In this document: positions 11,803 through 24,299 of the stretch, in pieces | How positions within the stretch are numbered: position 1 is the first letter of the stretch | Layout of the letters: each line of letters opens with the position of its first letter | Source: Ichthyophthirius multifiliis | Taxonomy: Eukaryota; Ciliophora; Oligohymenophorea; Hymenostomatida | Assembly: GCF_000220395.1 (NCBI RefSeq) | Contig: NW_004086117.1 | Coordinates: forward strand, 1 to 64,000 | Length of the DNA stretch: 64,000 nucleotides | Direction: 5' to 3' | The notes under the pieces: model-generated | The model's input: the letters and a program-made list of their open reading frames with translations, nothing else | Database searches by the model: none | What the model was told of the DNA's origin: nothing | Program-made: the position numbers and the translations under genes

Positions 11803-14800
11803 TCATAAAAATAAAATAAAAATTAAAAAGCAAACAAAAAATTAAATTATTTCTTAATATATAGTTTCAACTATTATGCTTTAATCTTCATCTGTTTCAA
11901 CATCTAAAACATACAAATTACTCTTTAAATCAGGATATCCCGGAGTATCAGACCCAACAGTTAGATATACTTTGTATTATGTCTTCTGTACCAAATTTTC
12001 AAATATAAGTTTTTACTAACTATTTTATCGCACATAATCATTTGCACTAACTGCTTCAATATTAAAAGCATTTAATTTTTTATAAATTTAATTACAATCT
12101 GGTGCCGGTTAATTTGCATTAGTTAAAATTCCATAAACATAAAGGTCTTCATTTGCACTTACTTAAATTATAACTTATTTACTTGTTTTTTCCAAAATAG
12201 TAGGGTTTTTTTTTAATGAGGGAATTTTAATAGGAATATCATTTACTTAAATAGTAAAGGAAGCATCAAAATTCAACAATCTTTTTTATAATTCACTTTT
12301 AAATTTACCATTAAGCATATTAATCATATCTTTAGGCGAATCGAAATTAGAACTCTTATCATCAGGAACCAAAAAAAAAGTTTAATCTGTATAAGTATTA
12401 CTCAATTACCTATTTCTGCTTAATTAAGTATTTTAATTTAAAGAAATTACCCTTTATATTTTTAAATTTAATTTTTTTTTTTTGTGAAATTTTTTTACTA
12501 ATTTTCATCAACAGCTAAAACAAAAGCGATCATTCTTCTAGCAACTCTTAGTTCTATTTAATTCATTGATTCTTTCAAAAAACGAACTATAAAAGAAGCA
12601 GTTCTATATTTAGGCTTTGTTTAAATATCTAAAGTTTTAATTTCGCTGATTAAATATCCTCTATTTTGGGCTAATACGAATATTGTATAAGCACTTCCAG
12701 CTGTTAAGCCTGTTATACTTATTTATGCTTTCGAATCTCCTGAATTAGGTATAACTTTTCCATAAAAAGATTCCGTAGTAAGTGCCGTTGGCGGTCCTTA
12801 TTCCAAAATTTCTTAAATTGGGGGAACTTTAGTCCCTTTTAACCCTACTGAATAGAAAATAATACAAATCATATCACACTAAGTTTCCAAACAGACACTA
12901 ATTTAACCTTTTAAATTAGTTATTTCATTCAAACTAATTATTTTTGGTGCGCTTTCAGTTTATTTTTCAAGCTAAAAATCCAAAAATATCGTTTGTAAAG
13001 AAAAAGATAATCTGTTTGTACCTTACAAATTTAAAATAACAACTCCTCTTTCTGTATAGTTTTCATCGTTAGTAGAAATAGAATTAATTCTTAATATTTT
13101 TTGAGTATCTCCTGCTTTAAATAAAATATTATTTGTTGATAAGAAAACGCCAATATATTCAGATTCGAAATCGGCTTTTATCAAAATATCTTTATGTGGA
13201 GAATTTTCTAATGAAAATAATATATCTAAAGATGTTCCTTAATATGGAATTTTATTTAAGCTGCTTATTTTTACTAAATTTATTTTATTATTTATTACTC
13301 TAACTATCAATTTCTTTATAGGGGCATAATAAGGAATTAACAAATCCCCTACAGTTTCCCAATATATATAATAATCACCCACATTAGTATTTTCAGGAAC
13401 TGAAATTCTAAAAAAAGCTTCCTTTTATCCTTTCTTGAGTATTATTTAAGTTGGAATAATATTAAATTCACCTTTAGAAGTAGGTTAAATGGTCAAGTCA
13501 AATAAACATGGGTAATCTATAGAAACTTTAAGGAAAGAACTCATAGTTCCACCACTTATTTCTACAATTTCCTCATTATTAAGTTTAATTAGGGGTCCAT
13601 TATAAATAAAAGTATTATCTATAGGATCGAGATTTAGATAACTTTTTTCCAAAGTATTTTAATTAAATCCATCAAAAGTAAAAACCAGAATTTTTCCTGG
13701 CTATGAAACTTTGTCCGGATTTTCAATATCTATAAGTGTAAAAAAAATTTCTCCGTTAACATCTTCTGTATTTCCTGAAATAAAAACATAGTTATTTTTA
13801 GAAAAACAACTCATACTAGAAAAAGCTGGATGAGTACTTAAACATTTTACTATTTTATCCGGAATGTCATATTCTGAAGGAAATTAAACAAGGATAAGTC
13901 CTTTAGAATCGCTTTTTGGGATATATTTAAAAGTCTAAATTTAAAAATTATAGGTAGCTTTTTGCCTACAAAAGTTATTTGATAATGTAACATTATAAAA
14001 AATAGCAAGCCCAGGTGAATAGTAAGTCTCTAAAATTACTGAATTATTATTATAATCTAAAAAATAGTCACTTTAAACAACTAAAGATGTTGAAATTCGA
14101 AAAATACCTGTATTTTGGTTATTTATTTTGTTTGGATTAATTATATTATTTATTTATATTTCAATAGGATTCTATTAAGAAGGAATATAATTAGTTATTC
14201 CAGAAATAATGATTTTCCTTTTTTCCAAAGTACACTTTATTTGACTATATAACCCTTTGGTAGAAACACAAGTAACTAATCTTCTTGACAAATAATCATC
14301 ATATACTTCTGGAAATTCAATATTTATTTAATTAGCAGATGTCAAAATACTAGTTGGTACGAAGCGGAATATATAAAATGCATTTTCAGCCTCGTTTCGA
14401 GGATAAAAATCTATATATTGGATATCTAAAGTTTTCCCAGAATCATAAAATGTCAAGTATCGGTTTTTATTTGTGCTTTCGTCAGTTATAAATATCTTTT
14501 AGCCATCATAAGAAATAAATATATTGAATTCTTCGGATTAACCTATTCGAGAAGGGTTAAAAATTTCGAAAATCTAAACTATTATGTTTTGTTAAGCTTC
14601 ATAATCATTATAAGTGGTTATTTTTATGTAAGAACCTTCAAATTGACATTATTAGAAGCCTTTTAAACCTCCAGAAACTTTACATTTAGGAGAATTAGAT
14701 ATCTATAAATATTATTTAGAAGGAAAATTTATAAATATAATAGACCCTTTGGACATTGACTACTACAAAGAGAACTTAAAAGTATAATCAGCAATTTAAT

Positions 14801-17800
14801 TCACATTTATTGGAAAAGCAGAAATTCCTTCGAAAACAATATAGGAAGGAGAAAACTCATCTTTAACGATAAAAGAACCGAACAAATTTGATTCATTTAT
14901 TTTATTTCCTTATTAAGTATAAGTTATTATTCGGAAATCTCCCGACGATTGTCCTTCTACTAATGGATTCTTGACTCCTTATACTCTTAAATAAAATTCA
15001 GAATTAGCATTTTAAACTTAAGGAATGGTTATTTTTATTACATTTTTTTATATTTCATATTTTATTTCTTATATCTTATTTTAAAAATAATTATTTCTTT
15101 ACTCCACAATAGGTTAAGGAACACTCCCTTATAAATTATATTAAGTTGGAAATATTATATTTATGCATCCGTTTTAAGGAATTATATCTTAAGTACTTAA
15201 AGTAAAATCATAGTAAACTCCGACATATTTAGCTCCTGGCTTATTTACAGAAAGTGAAGTAATTATGAAACCTTTTACATTTCCTGATGAAAAATTACTA
15301 TTAAAATAAACTCCATATTCAGCATCTATAGGACTCAATTTATACCATTCCATTACATTTAAAGTAGAAGACTAATAAGGAGGATAAAGTAAATTAAAAA
15401 CTGTAATAACTGGTGTTGATCCATTAGGCCAACTATTGTCAGTCTTTATATATATTTTTTTATTTTATAATAAAATAGTTTTACTTCAATAATTAATTAA
15501 TCAAGTTCATAAAAAAGATAACAAGTATTTTCTTTGTTACTAGCTACTCCATATAATGAACATTTGTTTATTAAATTTTTTTATAACAACTTAAATTATC
15601 CATAACGTGGTAAAAAAACGTAAATTAAACTTCCTTTAAGTAAAGAATGTGTAGTTGTATATTCCAAATTGAATTATTAATTAATTTATATTTAATTATT
15701 TGGAGAAGAAAAAAACAAATTTTCTTCATGTTTAACAGAAGCATTTAAAGTTAACATTTAGGTTATTTCTTAAGTAAAAAAGGTAAAATATTGTTTTAAA
15801 TTGTTTTGTTTTCCTGTAAAAACAACATATTTTATAGATCCTACTCCAGATTGTACAAATACATTTGGAACATAAATAAAAACACGTTTACCTACCTAAG
15901 TTGATGCAAATCCTCTAATTAGAAGGCCTTTAAATTAATTTTAAGATAAAGATTTATATCTACATTCAAGCTAATATCCTGGGCTTGCTTACATTTCTGA
16001 AGATTTTCCGAAAATACAAGGAATAATTTAATTATCTTTCAAAGTTAAATCCGAAAAATCGAAATTACCTTAACTAATTTAAAATAAAATAAACCCGAAA
16101 TCAGTATTTAAGCTTTCAGAATACCCTTCGATATTTGCCTATAAAATAAATGAAATTTAAAGTACAGTTTTTGATTCAAAGCTTTAATTCCTAGTTAATA
16201 ATTTTATGTCTTGGCTTATAATACTATCAGGAATCATAATAATATACTCTGAATAGCTTTAGATTACATCGTTCCCTGCGCTATTTTTTATTGTAATGTC
16301 AAATAAATAAGCATGAGTAGTTTATTTAGGTTTTTTTATTTTATTTAGTATTTCTACTTCTACTATATTTGCTGATATTCCACTTGAATTTATTATTTAT
16401 ATTTGATTTTCAGTACTTTTGCAAGTAGAAACTACTCCATTTAATTTACAGTCTCCATTAGAAAGTGCTGAAATTGTAAAATCAGAATGCAAAATAAGTA
16501 TTATTTATTAATTATTTTAAAGCTATGCATTTAATTAAATTTTGAATTTAAAGTTGGCTACATTTTATCCATTAGCAGCTTATAAATTAACTCCTAAAGG
16601 CATTTAAGATGGCTTGTTTTATACAAAAATATTTCCAATAAAACCTTAATCAATTAAGAGGACTCCTTCATAAATACTTACTTGTATTTAGTCTGTAGTA
16701 TCTTTTTAATCGGGATTTTTTAATCTTACATGTATTATAATTTCTGATTTTGAAGAGTCTTTTGAAAAATTTAGAATCTCTAATTAATTAGCAGTATTTA
16801 CTTTATATTAAATTACTTTATCTTTCTCATTTAATAATCCTTATGCGGCATAAACAAAATCATAAGAAGTATCTTTTTTTTATTTTATTAAAAATAAAAA
16901 TAGGTATATATTTTTTACTATTAATTATCTCTAAATTAGGAGGTAAATCAATAACAATTCTTTATCCTACCTTTATTACGTTTTAAGGAGTAAATTTAAA
17001 TATATAATCCATAATTTTCATTTTGCTAATAACTGCATTAGCAACAAGTGACTAAACTGAACCATTAATAATATTTCCTGGTTTAATATAGACACCAGGA
17101 ATGTTATTTCTCCAAGTATAAACAGTCTAAGTGCCAAACCTATGTACAGAAATTGTAAACTCTTTCGTAGTTTGTGAATTTTTTGGATTAATAATTTCCA
17201 TTTTTAATCCGATTTCAGTTTCACTAGTTACATAATCGCCAAACCCAGTAACTTAAACAACGTTTTACCCGGAAACTACACAAATAAACTAAGCATTAAT
17301 AGTATATCCAGCTACTTAAATTGCCTCACAAGTGATTTTATTTTATACAGCTGAAAAGGAAAAGCCTGCATTTAGATCAAAAACAATATTTAAATAAGAT
17401 TCTTTTGGAAAAGAAACTGAAGTTTTAAATTCGAAATAATAAAAAGTCTTTTCTCCTGCCGAATTGTTGTCCATATATACTTTTGTAAATGGAAGAAGGA
17501 TAATTTTACTTGATATGCCTATATCTCCGAATATAAGATTTTCATCAGATATCATTTATCCTTTTTTTACACGGATTATAAAGTTTCCCGAACCTCCTGC
17601 TGTACTTGGATTTAGAACTTAATTTAGTTATAACTATATAGCTAATTTTTTATTTTATTTTTTTAAATAAAATTTTAATAAAATATACGCGTATTTTTTT
17701 ATATCTAATTGCTAATTGTAAATATTATTGTTCGAGATTATAAAGTGCATATGTAGTTACAAGTATTAGTATTAACTAATGGAATTCCTAATTCTTCTAT

Positions 17801-18050
17801 ATATTTATTTGGAAATGTTATTTCTATTGTATCTCCTTCTTCTAATTAGTTTTCATCTAATTATAAATTAAATATATAATTAGAAATTTCATTCCTATTA
17901 GTGATTGATGCATATATTGCATTTTCTAAAGGAATTATTTTCCCTTTTTTAAAAAATTTATGTATTAATTTTCAAAAAAAAAATATTAATTTCTTAACCT
18001 TAAAACACTAGTTTAAAAATAAATAATATATAAATTATTAATGATTTCAT
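11803..18050 (-). CDS. Giant secreted/surface protein of repeated beta-sandwich domains, possibly GPI-anchored
   Basis: About 2,000 residues. Exon 1 encodes a clear signal peptide, MKSLIIYILFIFKLVFQG, and is joined by an intron at about 17955-18001 to KIIPLENAIYA. A second intron near 17648-17694 restores QLNQVLNPSTAGGSG. Further introns are likely near 16,880-16,920 and 15,450-15,480. The body is a long series of Ser/Thr/Pro-containing beta-type modules with motifs such as EGDTIEITFPNKY and NPSTAGGSGNF, typical of large ciliate extracellular proteins. One module near 12,700 (ISITGLTAGSAYTIFVLAQN) resembles fibronectin type III. The final residues (FFVCFLIFILFL, then TGA at 11803) are a hydrophobic tail after a Q/E stretch, as in a GPI-attachment signal or a single tail anchor. 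No catalytic motif was seen. The ligand and exact family are unknown. The start codon lies only three bases from the stop of the upstream gene. Confidence 0.78.
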
Positions 18051-18053
18051 TAT

Positions 18054-20075
18054 TCAATATATTTAAAAAACTTTCCTATTTTTACTTATAAACAAATAAA
18101 TATATATTTATCCAAAAAAAATATTATATATTTTTTTTTTATAATTATAAAACTAAAAAAATAATAATTTTTTAAGTAAATTTTATTACAATATATAAAA
18201 AAATTCAAAAAACAAATTTATTTCTAAAAATATATTTTTTTCTTCCAAACAAATTTTTAAAAAGTTACTATCATTGTTAAAGTTAAAATTTCCATTAATA
18301 TCTCCAGAAAACTAAAAACTTCTAAACTACAAAAATTCACTATTAATATATTTCATATCAATATTCAAAACTTTATAAATACTCAAAGTATATTCAGGAA
18401 TATATGGATAAAGTAAAATTCCTAAAATTCTTATACTTTCAAGTGCTAAAAAGGAGCATTTTTATTTACTAATTTAATCTAAATATTTATTCCAAGGCGC
18501 CCTTTCGCTAACTAATTTATTAGTAAGAGAACAGAGTTCATAAATATGAATATATCCCCTTCTAAAATCACAACTATTAAATAAATTTGTAATTTTTTAG
18601 ACAATTTAAATAAAAGAATTAATATACTAAACATCTTATTCATCCAAACTCCACTAAATATTTTCAATAAGTCCCCCTTTAATAATTTTTGGATTAACAA
18701 CTCTAGAAATAAGATTAACATAATTCTCTACATGTAAATTAAATAACTTTTACATATCAATTTCATCAAAGTTAGTATCGAAATCTTATGGACCTTCGGC
18801 TAAAAAATACAGCCTAATACATTCTTATCCATATTTTGTTTTCAATTCGAAAGGATCAACTATATTTCCTATACTTTTGCTCATTTTCTTATTATTTTTT
18901 ATCCAATGTGAATGTACGATTATTTTTTTAGGCGTTTTTAAACCTGATGCCAATAAAAAAGAGGGCCAAAAAATCGCATGAAATTTTACTATATCTTTAC
19001 CTATTATATGATAAAAATTATCAATATAACTTTATTTTGTTTCTTCAGGAAATCCAACTCCTGTTAAATAATTTGTAAGGGCATCAAGCCATACATATAT
19101 TGTAAAGTTTTCTTATTAAGGAACTTTTATGCCCCATTAGAGCCTACTAAATGGTCTACTAATAGATATTTCACTCATTTCTTCTAATTAATTTATTGTA
19201 TAGGTGTTTGAGTGATCGGGATGAATTGGACGGTTTTATTAAAGATACTATTTTGTTCTTTCCTTTATTTTCTCTAAACAGAATATGTGGTTTTCTTCTG
19301 ATACCCAATTTACATGTTGATTTGTTTCTTTTGTTATCTAATTTTTTATTAATTTTAAAAATAATTTAATTTTTACTAAATTTTCATTTTAATCTTTTAT
19401 TAAATCTTTTTCAGATATAAATGCTTCATCAGTAACACTATACCAGCCTTCATATTTTTCTATTTTATTTTTTCATTTTTTTCTTAAATAAAAATTACTT
19501 ATTTAAATATATCCGTTTTCTTCAAGTTTATTCCAAAGATTTTAAACAGCATTTTTATGTGCATCTGTAACATAATAATTTTTTTTTTTTAATTTAAAAA
19601 TTAAAAATAATAGAATAAACCGCTCGAAGTTCTATTGAATACATCGTATTATATTGAGAATTCTTTCGAAAGTTCTATAAAACTTTGGCTTATTTCATCT
19701 ACAAATTATTAAGGATTTTACTAGGCTTTTAATGCTGAATTTTATATTTTTTATCCATGTTCATCAGTTCCTTTTTTATTTAAATTCCATATTTATTTAA
19801 AAATATTTTAATATTAAATTATTTACCAGTTTAAAATAATGTATTATAATTATCTATTTTTTTCCATCTTCTGAATGAATCAGATAAGATCAAAGTATAT
19901 AAATGGCCTATATGTGGTTTAGAATTAACATAAAAAATAGGAGTCGTAATGCAAATGTTTTTTTAAATTGTATGATTCTTTTTTTTAAAAAAATATTATA
20001 TTACATTATATAATCAATTTAATTTTTTTTTTAAACAAAAAAAACCTTAAATATAATCTTAAAATATAATTTCAT
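18054..20075 (-). CDS. Methionyl-tRNA synthetase, organelle type
   Basis: Class I aminoacyl-tRNA synthetase charging tRNA-Met. The HIGH motif appears as [20 protein letters not shown], and the second signature as [10 protein letters not shown] preceded by IVHSHW. Also visible are [16 protein letters not shown] and [10 protein letters not shown], all in family order. The start at 20075 is chosen because only splicing [10 protein letters not shown] (20046-20075) over a ~70-nt intron to [13 protein letters not shown] gives an ATG-initiated frame; the uninterrupted frame meets TGA first. A second intron (about 19,809-19,864) lies after DEHG's exon start, and a third before DAHKNAVQNLW. The basic, hydrophobic leader and the compact form without a C-terminal tRNA-binding domain suggest mitochondrial targeting (inferred). 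The tail after LKICLEEKN becomes low-complexity, and the formal stop at 18054 is suspiciously close to the next gene, so the true C-terminus may be earlier. Confidence 0.9.
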
Positions 20076-21323
20076 TTTTTTAATGAAATTGAAAAATAAA
20101 ATCAAATATAAAGATTAAAAATAAAATATTTATAAAATTAAAATTATTAATATAAAATTTTTTTAAGTTTACTTTAAAATAAAAATATTACGGAAATTAG
20201 AAAAATCTCTATTTAATATTTATTTATTTTTTATTTTATTCCAAATATAATTTTAATAATATAAATAAATTATGATTTTTACTCGTTTATCTTCATTGAA
20301 TAATATTTTTAATTAATATTAGTTTATTTTATTATGCTTTTATTTTTTTTCAAACAAACACATACTCAGGTACACTCTAGATAATTATCAATATTTTAAA
20401 AAATTGATGGTTTATTTAATGATAATAATAGTATTATAAATAATTTTGATAACGAAGTTAAAATTAATAGATTGAAATTTAAATGAATTTACGATCATTA
20501 AAATTATCTTAATATATTATAAAACTAATATCTATAATTTAAATTATATATTTTAAACATAAATTTATTAAAGTAATAAATAATATTAATTGTAAAATAT
20601 TATATTTTATAAGAATACATTTTTAATTTAAAATTAAATTATACTTAAATCTGACATTCAAAAAATAAAATATATCAATAAATATGGATAAAATATGTAA
20701 TATATTTTAAAATTTTACATTAGTATATTTATTTTTATTAATTAATTTATAAATTTCTAAAACTAATTTTTAATTATAGATGAAAATCAAAATTACATAT
20801 ATTATATAAGGTAATTATAATATAATTAATTATAAAATATTTATATTGTATATGATTTATAATAAAAAAAAACTATATTTTTATTGCTAAATAATTATTA
20901 TGTTTATTAAGTATAGTAAATTAATAAAGTATTATTTATTTATATATAGTATAATAATTTATATATTTAATATAAAATATAAATTATATTTAAAAAATAT
21001 ATTATTATAATTTAATTTATTATAAAAATTATAATATATTATATGAATATAAATTCTATATATATTATAAATTCATTATCTCTTATATATTAATAGTATT
21101 TATTTCTTTAAGAATATAGAAAAAAAATGAAACAAAAAAAATATTAAATAAAAATAAATATTATAAAAAAAATATAAAAAATATTATATATATATAAATA
21201 TTTATTATATTATAATTATTTTATAACCATAAATTATATGACTTTTTCATTAATAACTAATTATTTCAATTAATTTTTATATAATATTTTTATAAAAAAT
21301 AACAATATAAAATAAACAAAAAT
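20076..21323. other. Intergenic, divergent promoters
   Basis: About 1.25 kb, almost only A and T, between the start of the Met-tRNA synthetase gene and the start of a small + strand gene. No coding frame, tRNA-like box or long repeat was recognised. Confidence 0.6.
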
Positions 21324-21875
21324 ATGTTTAATAAAATTGCTTATTAATTCACTAGAAAATTTAAATACTTTTAAAGCATAGATGATTTCTTAGTTTAACA
21401 TTAAAACAAAGAATATTTTAAACGTAGATTACAAATAATTAAATATAATTAAAAAATGTAAACTTCTATAATTGGAAAAAATTAAATTTAAATACCATTA
21501 GAATAATTAGAAATTAAATTTACAGGAAAAGAAGATTAGAAAGTTAAAAACAATGCTGAAATTATATTTAATATTAATGAAGCTAATTTTTTTTTAAACG
21601 ATAAAGCTAAAGAAAGATTCAAATCCTAATTTTAATAATATTTTATTAATGATGAAATTTTTGTAATGAAAAAAGATAAAGGAAAAACTTAAGAAGAAAA
21701 CTTAACTGAAGCTATTTAAAAACTTAAAGACATGGTTTATAAAGTTAGTATTCCTTTAAAAGGCGAATATTAGTATATTCCAAGGGAATTAGTTAACATA
21801 GGTCAGTAAAGAGTAAATTAAAAAAGAAGAAAAAGTGAATTAAAATAAATTAGATAATCTAGAGTCGTAGAATGA
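21324..21875 (+). CDS. Probable mitochondrial small-subunit ribosomal protein (mS35-like)
   Basis: A single exon of 183 codons, MFNKIAYQFTRKFKYFQ to SRVVE, ending TGA at 21873. The first ~25 residues are rich in Phe, Arg, Lys and Tyr without acidic residues, fitting a mitochondrial presequence. The core (EIIFNINEANFFLNDKAKER, then QQYFINDEIFVM, then NLTEAIQKLKDMVYKV) resembles the mS35/MRPS28 pattern of a beta strand, a helix with conserved Arg, a strand pair and a helix with an EA..KL motif. The tail is basic (RVNQKRRKSELKQIRQSR), as in RNA-binding proteins. The assignment rests on pattern only; small size and basic tail are seen, the family is inferred. Confidence 0.5.
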
Positions 21876-22163
21876 AATTAAATAAGTTTTTTACTTTATA
21901 TATATGCTATTTTTATTATCTATAATTAATATTATTACTTTATTTGATAAAAATATTTTTAATATTATGACTTTTAAAATATTTTTTATAAAAATAATTT
22001 ATAATTAAATAAATTTAATAAACAATTTATTTATGTTAATTATAAATATATTTATTTATTATATAAATATTTAGTTTTTATTAAAAAATTTACAAAGTTA
22101 ATATTTAAAAAAAAAATTCAATTAAAATTTATTATATTATTTTTCAAAAGTTTATTAATTTAA

Positions 22164-23484
22164 TCACAATTCTTCAGTATTTTCATTATTAATGTAAGTA
22201 AATCCTTAAAAAATTTAATAAAAAAAAATATATATATAAAAAAATACCTTCCACATTTCTGCCAGGGCCATCCTTGATAGAATTAGTCCAAGAATCAACA
22301 GGCATATTTTTAAATTAATCATCAAAATAAGACAATCCGAAGTCTTAATCAATTACAGGAATAAAAGGGGGTCTATATTATTTACTCAAAAGAATATCCC
22401 AATTAATATTCATAAGCCATGGATGCTACTTAACTTCATGAGCTCCATTATATCCCAATCTTTATTACGGATTTTTTTATAATAATCCATCAATAAAATT
22501 GATACAATTATTTGATAAATAAGAAGGAAATTATAATTATGCAGATAATATCTATTAAAACATTTATGCTTAGTTTTATAAATAAAAAGGAGGAGTACCT
22601 GTAAGACATTCATATACTAATGCTCCTATATAATTTATTAAAAAATTTTAAAAATAATAAATAATCATAAGTTAAAAGAAAAAAACCTAATGTCCACCAA
22701 TCAGCTGGTTTAGCATATCCTTCTTATCTTAATAATTCAGGAGCCATATATTCAGGTGTTCCGCAAATAGAATAAGCTAATTTATCACCTTCTAATTTAT
22801 TTTTAGAAAGGCCAAAATCAGTTATTCTAATATATCCTTCAACATCAATCATAACATTTTCTGGTTTAAGACTTAATTTTTATATATATTATTTAATTTT
22901 ATTTTGATAAAAAGATATATAAATTTATAAACATATAAATATATAATTATATATATATAAATATATATTTATATTTTTATATAAATATAAATCTAAATAT
23001 AATATATCTTTTTTTTTACTCTCTATATATTATATCATTCGAATGTAAGTATTCTAATGCAACTATTATTTATGCTATATAAAATCTTGTTCTTTTTTTA
23101 AAATATGTAAATATTTATTAATATATATTTATTTTTATATTATATATACTAATCTTCTGTAAAAACTTAACATTTTTTTAATAGGCTAAAAAGTTCGCCT
23201 CCAGGACAATATTCTAAAATAAAATAAAATTTATATTAGGTTTAAAAAGAATAATAAAGCTTGATTATAAATGGATGATTCATTCCTTCCAAAACATTTC
23301 TTTCAATTAAAACGTTGTCTATTTAACGCTATTTTTGAAGTTTTTCCTTTTTTATCATTTTCATTGCATAGTATTTATTATTATCTTTTTTTTTAACGAG
23401 AACTACTTTCGCATATGTACCTTTTCCTAAAACTACTTTTGTTACAAAATCATCTATTGTTTTTTTCTTTTCTTCAACTTCCAT
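22164..23484 (-). CDS. AGC-family serine/threonine protein kinase
   Basis: The kinase domain starts almost at the N-terminus: glycine loop [14 protein letters not shown], catalytic lysine YYAMKMIKK, hinge [15 protein letters not shown], catalytic loop [20 protein letters not shown], activation segment [14 protein letters not shown], and ADWWTLG. The C-terminal AGC extension is present ([17 protein letters not shown], then a hydrophobic motif [13 protein letters not shown]). At least four introns lie in the gene: 22200-22244, about 22633-22690, 22872-23019 (148 nt) and about 23090-23165. The third splits the codon of the catalytic aspartate of YRD (phase 2), so an unspliced reading appears to lack it. 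All catalytic residues are present, so it should be active. The form resembles PKA/S6K/SGK catalytic subunits; which one cannot be decided. No regulatory domain is attached. Confidence 0.9.
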
Positions 23485-23605
23485 ATTTTTATTTTTTTAC
23501 AAATAAATTTTTATTTATTATAATTTTTTATTAAATAATTAATTTTTTTTAATTTTTATAAAATTCTTGTTTTTTATTTATACATATATTTGTTAATTAT
23601 TTAAA

Positions 23606-24147
23606 TCAATTTTTTAAAAAAGATAATTATTCTAAAAATTCTTATAGTATATTTTCTGTATTTTTGTTAATTTCATTAATTTTTTGTAATATTTTCTCAC
23701 AATTATCTGCTATATAATGTTTATTATTTTATTCTTTTTACTCACTAATATATGATTTTTCAGATTCGTCATCTTTTTTTTATTATTCTGAATCAGACGA
23801 TTTATAAGATTTAGAAGATGATCTAGAAGATTTTAACTTGAAGATTTTTAACTAGAAGACTTTTAACTTAAAGAACTTTTATTATTCAAATAACTAGAAT
23901 GAGAAGATTAATAATTACTTGAATTATTCGATTAATTAGATAATTTTCTTTAACTAGTTTTTGATTTCATATTGTTAAAATATTAATTATTTAATTCTTA
24001 ATTATTTTATTATTGCGATGTGTTTATTTAATTAAATTAATATTAATTTGGACTATAACCAATCTAATCTAATTAGTTTTAATTATTTCTTGAAATCTAA
24101 TACTAATTTCGTAAAATCTATTAATAATAATTATAATTATAATTCAT
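23606..24147 (-). CDS. Small Ser/Gln/Asn-rich protein of unknown function, with a frame break
   Basis: Reads from MNYNYNYYQQILRNQ through Q/N-rich sequence into SSRSSSKSYKSSDSEQ, then a helical tail NCEKILQKINEINKNTENIL and ends FLEQLSFLKN before TGA at 23606. The 5' and 3' parts are in different frames. They meet inside an AGTTAAAAATCT repeat near 23,840-23,880. The shift is repaired either by a 38-nt GT..AG intron (AAG|TCT donor) or by one missing A in a homopolymer. With the intron the product has 167 residues; with the indel, 180. No domain was recognised. The basic/serine stretch recalls RS-like or nuclear proteins, but that is only composition. Confidence 0.55.
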
Positions 24148-24299
24148 TATTTTATTTAATATATATATTAATCTTAAAAATAAAAATTATTTATTTATTT
24201 TTATTAAAAAAAAATATATAATATATACAATTATATACATTTAACTTCTTTTTAAATATAATAATTTTTTTCATTTTTAATAACAAAAAAACAAAAAAA

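Noticed and set aside
17343-17555. A stand-alone 70-residue protein MISDENLIFGD...
   Set aside because: It is an internal piece of the giant surface protein seen under the standard code; with TAA as Gln the frame continues in both directions.
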